A stretch of DNA of 6,709 nucleotides from positions 1 to 6,709 of the forward strand of contig JBBRZN010000068.1 in the NCBI GenBank assembly GCA_038236705.1, in the 5' to 3' direction. This stretch comes from AC-32 sp038236705. GTDB taxonomy: Bacteria; Actinomycetota; Thermoleophilia; Gaiellales; Gaiellaceae. Numbering within the stretch: position 1 is the first letter of the stretch; every line of letters starts with the position of its first letter. Under the pieces are notes generated by a model. The model was not told where the DNA came from and made no database searches. It saw only the letters and a list, made by a program, of their open reading frames with translations. The translations under genes and the position numbers were made by a program. Shown one piece after another: positions 5,562 through 6,709 of the stretch.

Positions 5562-6103
5562 CTGAACCTCGACCCCTCCGAAGCCGTCGGGTGGGACGGC
5601 TACCTCTATCCGTGGACGTTCTCGGTGACGACTTCGAACCGATCACCGGCCGCATCCACCAGCCGCCGCCGTCGCACCAGACCTTCCAGGGCCGGAACTT
5701 CGTCATCTGCTCGTTCTGTCCGCGCAAGCTCGACTTCGATCCGCTCGCGGTACCGATCCCATACCACCACTCGAACCTGCAGTCGGAGGAGATGATCTAT
5801 TACGTCTCCGGCAAATTCGGCTCGCGGAAAGGCGTCGACGTCGGCTCGATCACGCTGCATCCGTCGGGCCTGCCGCACGGCCCGCAGCCAGGATTGGCGG
5901 AGAAGTCGATCGGGACGCACGAGACCCACGAGCTTGCGGTGATGTGCGACACATTCCACCCGCTCAAGCTGACGAAATTCGCGAAGAATCTCGACGACGG
6001 CAAGTACGCCTACTCCTGGTACGCGAACGCCCAGGAAGTCGCTTCGGAAGAGGCGTCAGTCGACGGCGACGCCACCGGCGCCGGTCTGGCCTCCCATCTG
6101 TAG
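5562..6103 (+). pseudogene. Homogentisate 1,2-dioxygenase, truncated and frameshifted (copy B)
   Basis: This is the C-terminal half of the Fe(II) enzyme that opens the homogentisate ring to maleylacetoacetate. The first frame reads LNLDPSEAVGWDGYLYPWTF, then S-V; at about 5625-5627 one base is missing and the family sequence continues in the next frame with DDFEPITGRIHQPPPSHQTF. In the frame beginning at 5591, the iron ligands are present as His60 and Glu66 (YHHSNLQSEE) and His96 (LHPSGLPHGP, with His90), matching human His335, Glu341, His371 and His365. The family is about 380-440 residues; about 200 N-terminal residues are missing, with no homologous sequence seen between the terminator at 5447 and about 5550. 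A start at 5591 would give a 170-residue half enzyme, probably inactive. If the base loss is a sequencing error, the gene is still 5'-truncated. Confidence 0.82.
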
Positions 6104-6122
6104 GTGTAGGTTTTTCACACCT
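6102..6122 (+). terminator. Weak hairpin after dioxygenase remnant
   Basis: AGGTGT (6102-6107) and ACACCT (6117-6122) form a perfect 6-bp stem overlapping the stop codon; the loop contains five T residues (6111-6115). The T-run lies in the loop rather than after the stem, so terminator function is uncertain. Confidence 0.25.
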
Positions 6123-6160
6123 CCCCGAGTGCGATTCGTCACATAGCTACGGCGGACGAA

Positions 6161-6577
6161 ATGCAGAGGGGCGGGGAGCGATTCCTCGCGGAGATCATCT
6201 CGACGGTGGCGTCCTCGCTCGACCTCGACGAGGTGCTCGACTCCGTCGTGCGACTGCTCTCGGATGCGAGCGCCGTCCATGCCTGCTTCGTTTACCTCCT
6301 CGACGCCGACGGTGACCGTCTTGATCTCTACGCCGCCTCGGAGCCGTACAAGGACCTCGCGGGCCGGATCAGCCTGAAGCGAGGACAGGGCCTCGCGTGG
6401 TGGGCGCTCGAACGGCGCGAGTCGGCGTTCATTCGCGAGAACGCGCTCGACGACCCGCGCTTCCACCACGTGCCGGAATTGGAGGAGGAGCGGTTCCAGT
6501 CGTTCGTGTCGATTCCTCTGCTCGGCCGCGGTGAGAACCCGATTGGCGTCATCAGTCTCCACACCGAGGCTCCCCGG
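6161..6577 (+). pseudogene. GAF-domain protein, N-terminal part, cut by an IS256 fragment
   Basis: From ATG 6161 (in-frame stop upstream at 6107) about 139 codons read as a GAF domain: helix RFLAEIISTVASSLDLDEVL, then FVYLLDADGDRL, LKRGQGLAWWALERRESAFI, PELEEERFQSFVSIPLL and IGVISLHTEAPR. GAF domains bind small ligands or mediate dimerisation, and this subtype commonly forms the N-terminus of actinobacterial sensor kinases or PucR/CdaR-like transcription regulators. After residue 139 the frame loses family character (Ala/Arg-rich, ALYRPLPARGARACPP), exactly where another frame becomes transposase. The usual end of the domain (a helix after HTEAPRxF) and any output domain are missing. The frame stays open to the window edge, but those last residues are not original protein. 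Upstream there is only a weak GGCGGACGA ribosome site. Confidence 0.75.
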
Positions 6578-6578
6578 G

Positions 6579-6709
6579 CAGCGCTGTACCGTCCACTTCC
6601 TGCGCGAGGCGCTCGGGCATGCCCGCCGCGAGCAGCAGCCGATGCTGGCCGCGCTGCTGCGGCCGATCTTCAACGCCGAGAGTGGCGACAGCGCGCGCGA
6701 CTTGCTCGG
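6579..6709 (+). mobile_element. IS256-family (Mutator) transposase, internal fragment, cut by right window edge
   Basis: The plus frame beginning at 6579 reads QRCTVHFLREALGHARREQQ, then PMLAALLRPIFNAESGDSARDLL to the end of the window. This matches the conserved central segment of IS256 transposases (W-Q-R-C-x-V-H-F-x-R-N-x-L), which includes the C-x2-H motif (C-T-V-H) lying between the second Asp and the Glu of the DDE triad. The Trp codon expected just before QRC is GGG here, marking the joint with the GAF gene. The N-terminal half with the first two catalytic Asp residues and the terminal inverted repeat are absent, so this end is inactive regardless of what follows. Confidence 0.72.

Noticed and set aside
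6056..6673. 205-codon minus frame
   Set aside because: It is antisense to the GAF domain and the IS256 piece, both clearly recognisable on the plus strand.
1..6709. CRISPR array, tRNA, rRNA, toxin-antitoxin or known defence genes
   Set aside because: No regularly spaced repeats longer than 10 bp, no tRNA-like cloverleaf and no matching protein motifs were seen on either strand.

Overview
The window is high-GC DNA with strongly G/C-biased third codon positions, GTG and ATG starts, and gene types typical of soil Actinomycetota: a NarL-type two-component pair, a secreted HGGG esterase, an actinobacterial-style homogentisate dioxygenase and a GAF protein. Several of these recall Thermoleophilia (Gaiellales/Solirubrobacterales), but that placement is inference from sequence style, not a search result.

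Layout from left to right. (1) Positions 1-291, minus: N-terminal part of an IS630-type transposase that runs off the left edge. (2) 511-1437, plus: intact secreted alpha/beta-hydrolase (carboxylesterase-like). (3) 1438-2178: about 740 bases without a convincing gene, holding small hairpins and a 10-bp tandem repeat. (4) 2179-2704: a scrapyard made of a 20-codon Cys-rich ORF, the C-terminal remnant of a secreted barrel protein (allene-oxide-cyclase/dirigent-like) on the minus strand, and, joined to it in opposite orientation, the C-terminal remnant of a homogentisate 1,2-dioxygenase. (5) 2807-4626, minus: an intact histidine kinase/response regulator operon with a 4-base GTGA overlap. (6) 4807-5403, plus: a six-helix membrane protein of unknown function, divergent from the kinase, followed by a strong hairpin terminator. 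(7) 5562-6103, plus: a second, longer homogentisate dioxygenase remnant with a one-base frameshift. (8) 6161-6577, plus: start of a GAF-domain protein, cut at about 6577 and joined out of frame to the inside of an IS256-type transposase that runs off the right edge.

The working unit is the kinase/regulator pair, possibly controlling the divergent membrane protein. The esterase also looks functional. The rest is decay and rearrangement: two transposase pieces at the edges, two homologous dioxygenase tails flanking the two-component region, and three abrupt gene-to-gene joints. I see no CRISPR array, no tRNA or rRNA, and no clear new defence or biosynthetic system. The most unusual items are the duplicated dioxygenase tails, the direct GAF/IS256 joint, the Cys-rich mini-ORF, and a 9-bp inverted repeat upstream of the esterase that contains a perfect Shine-Dalgarno sequence.
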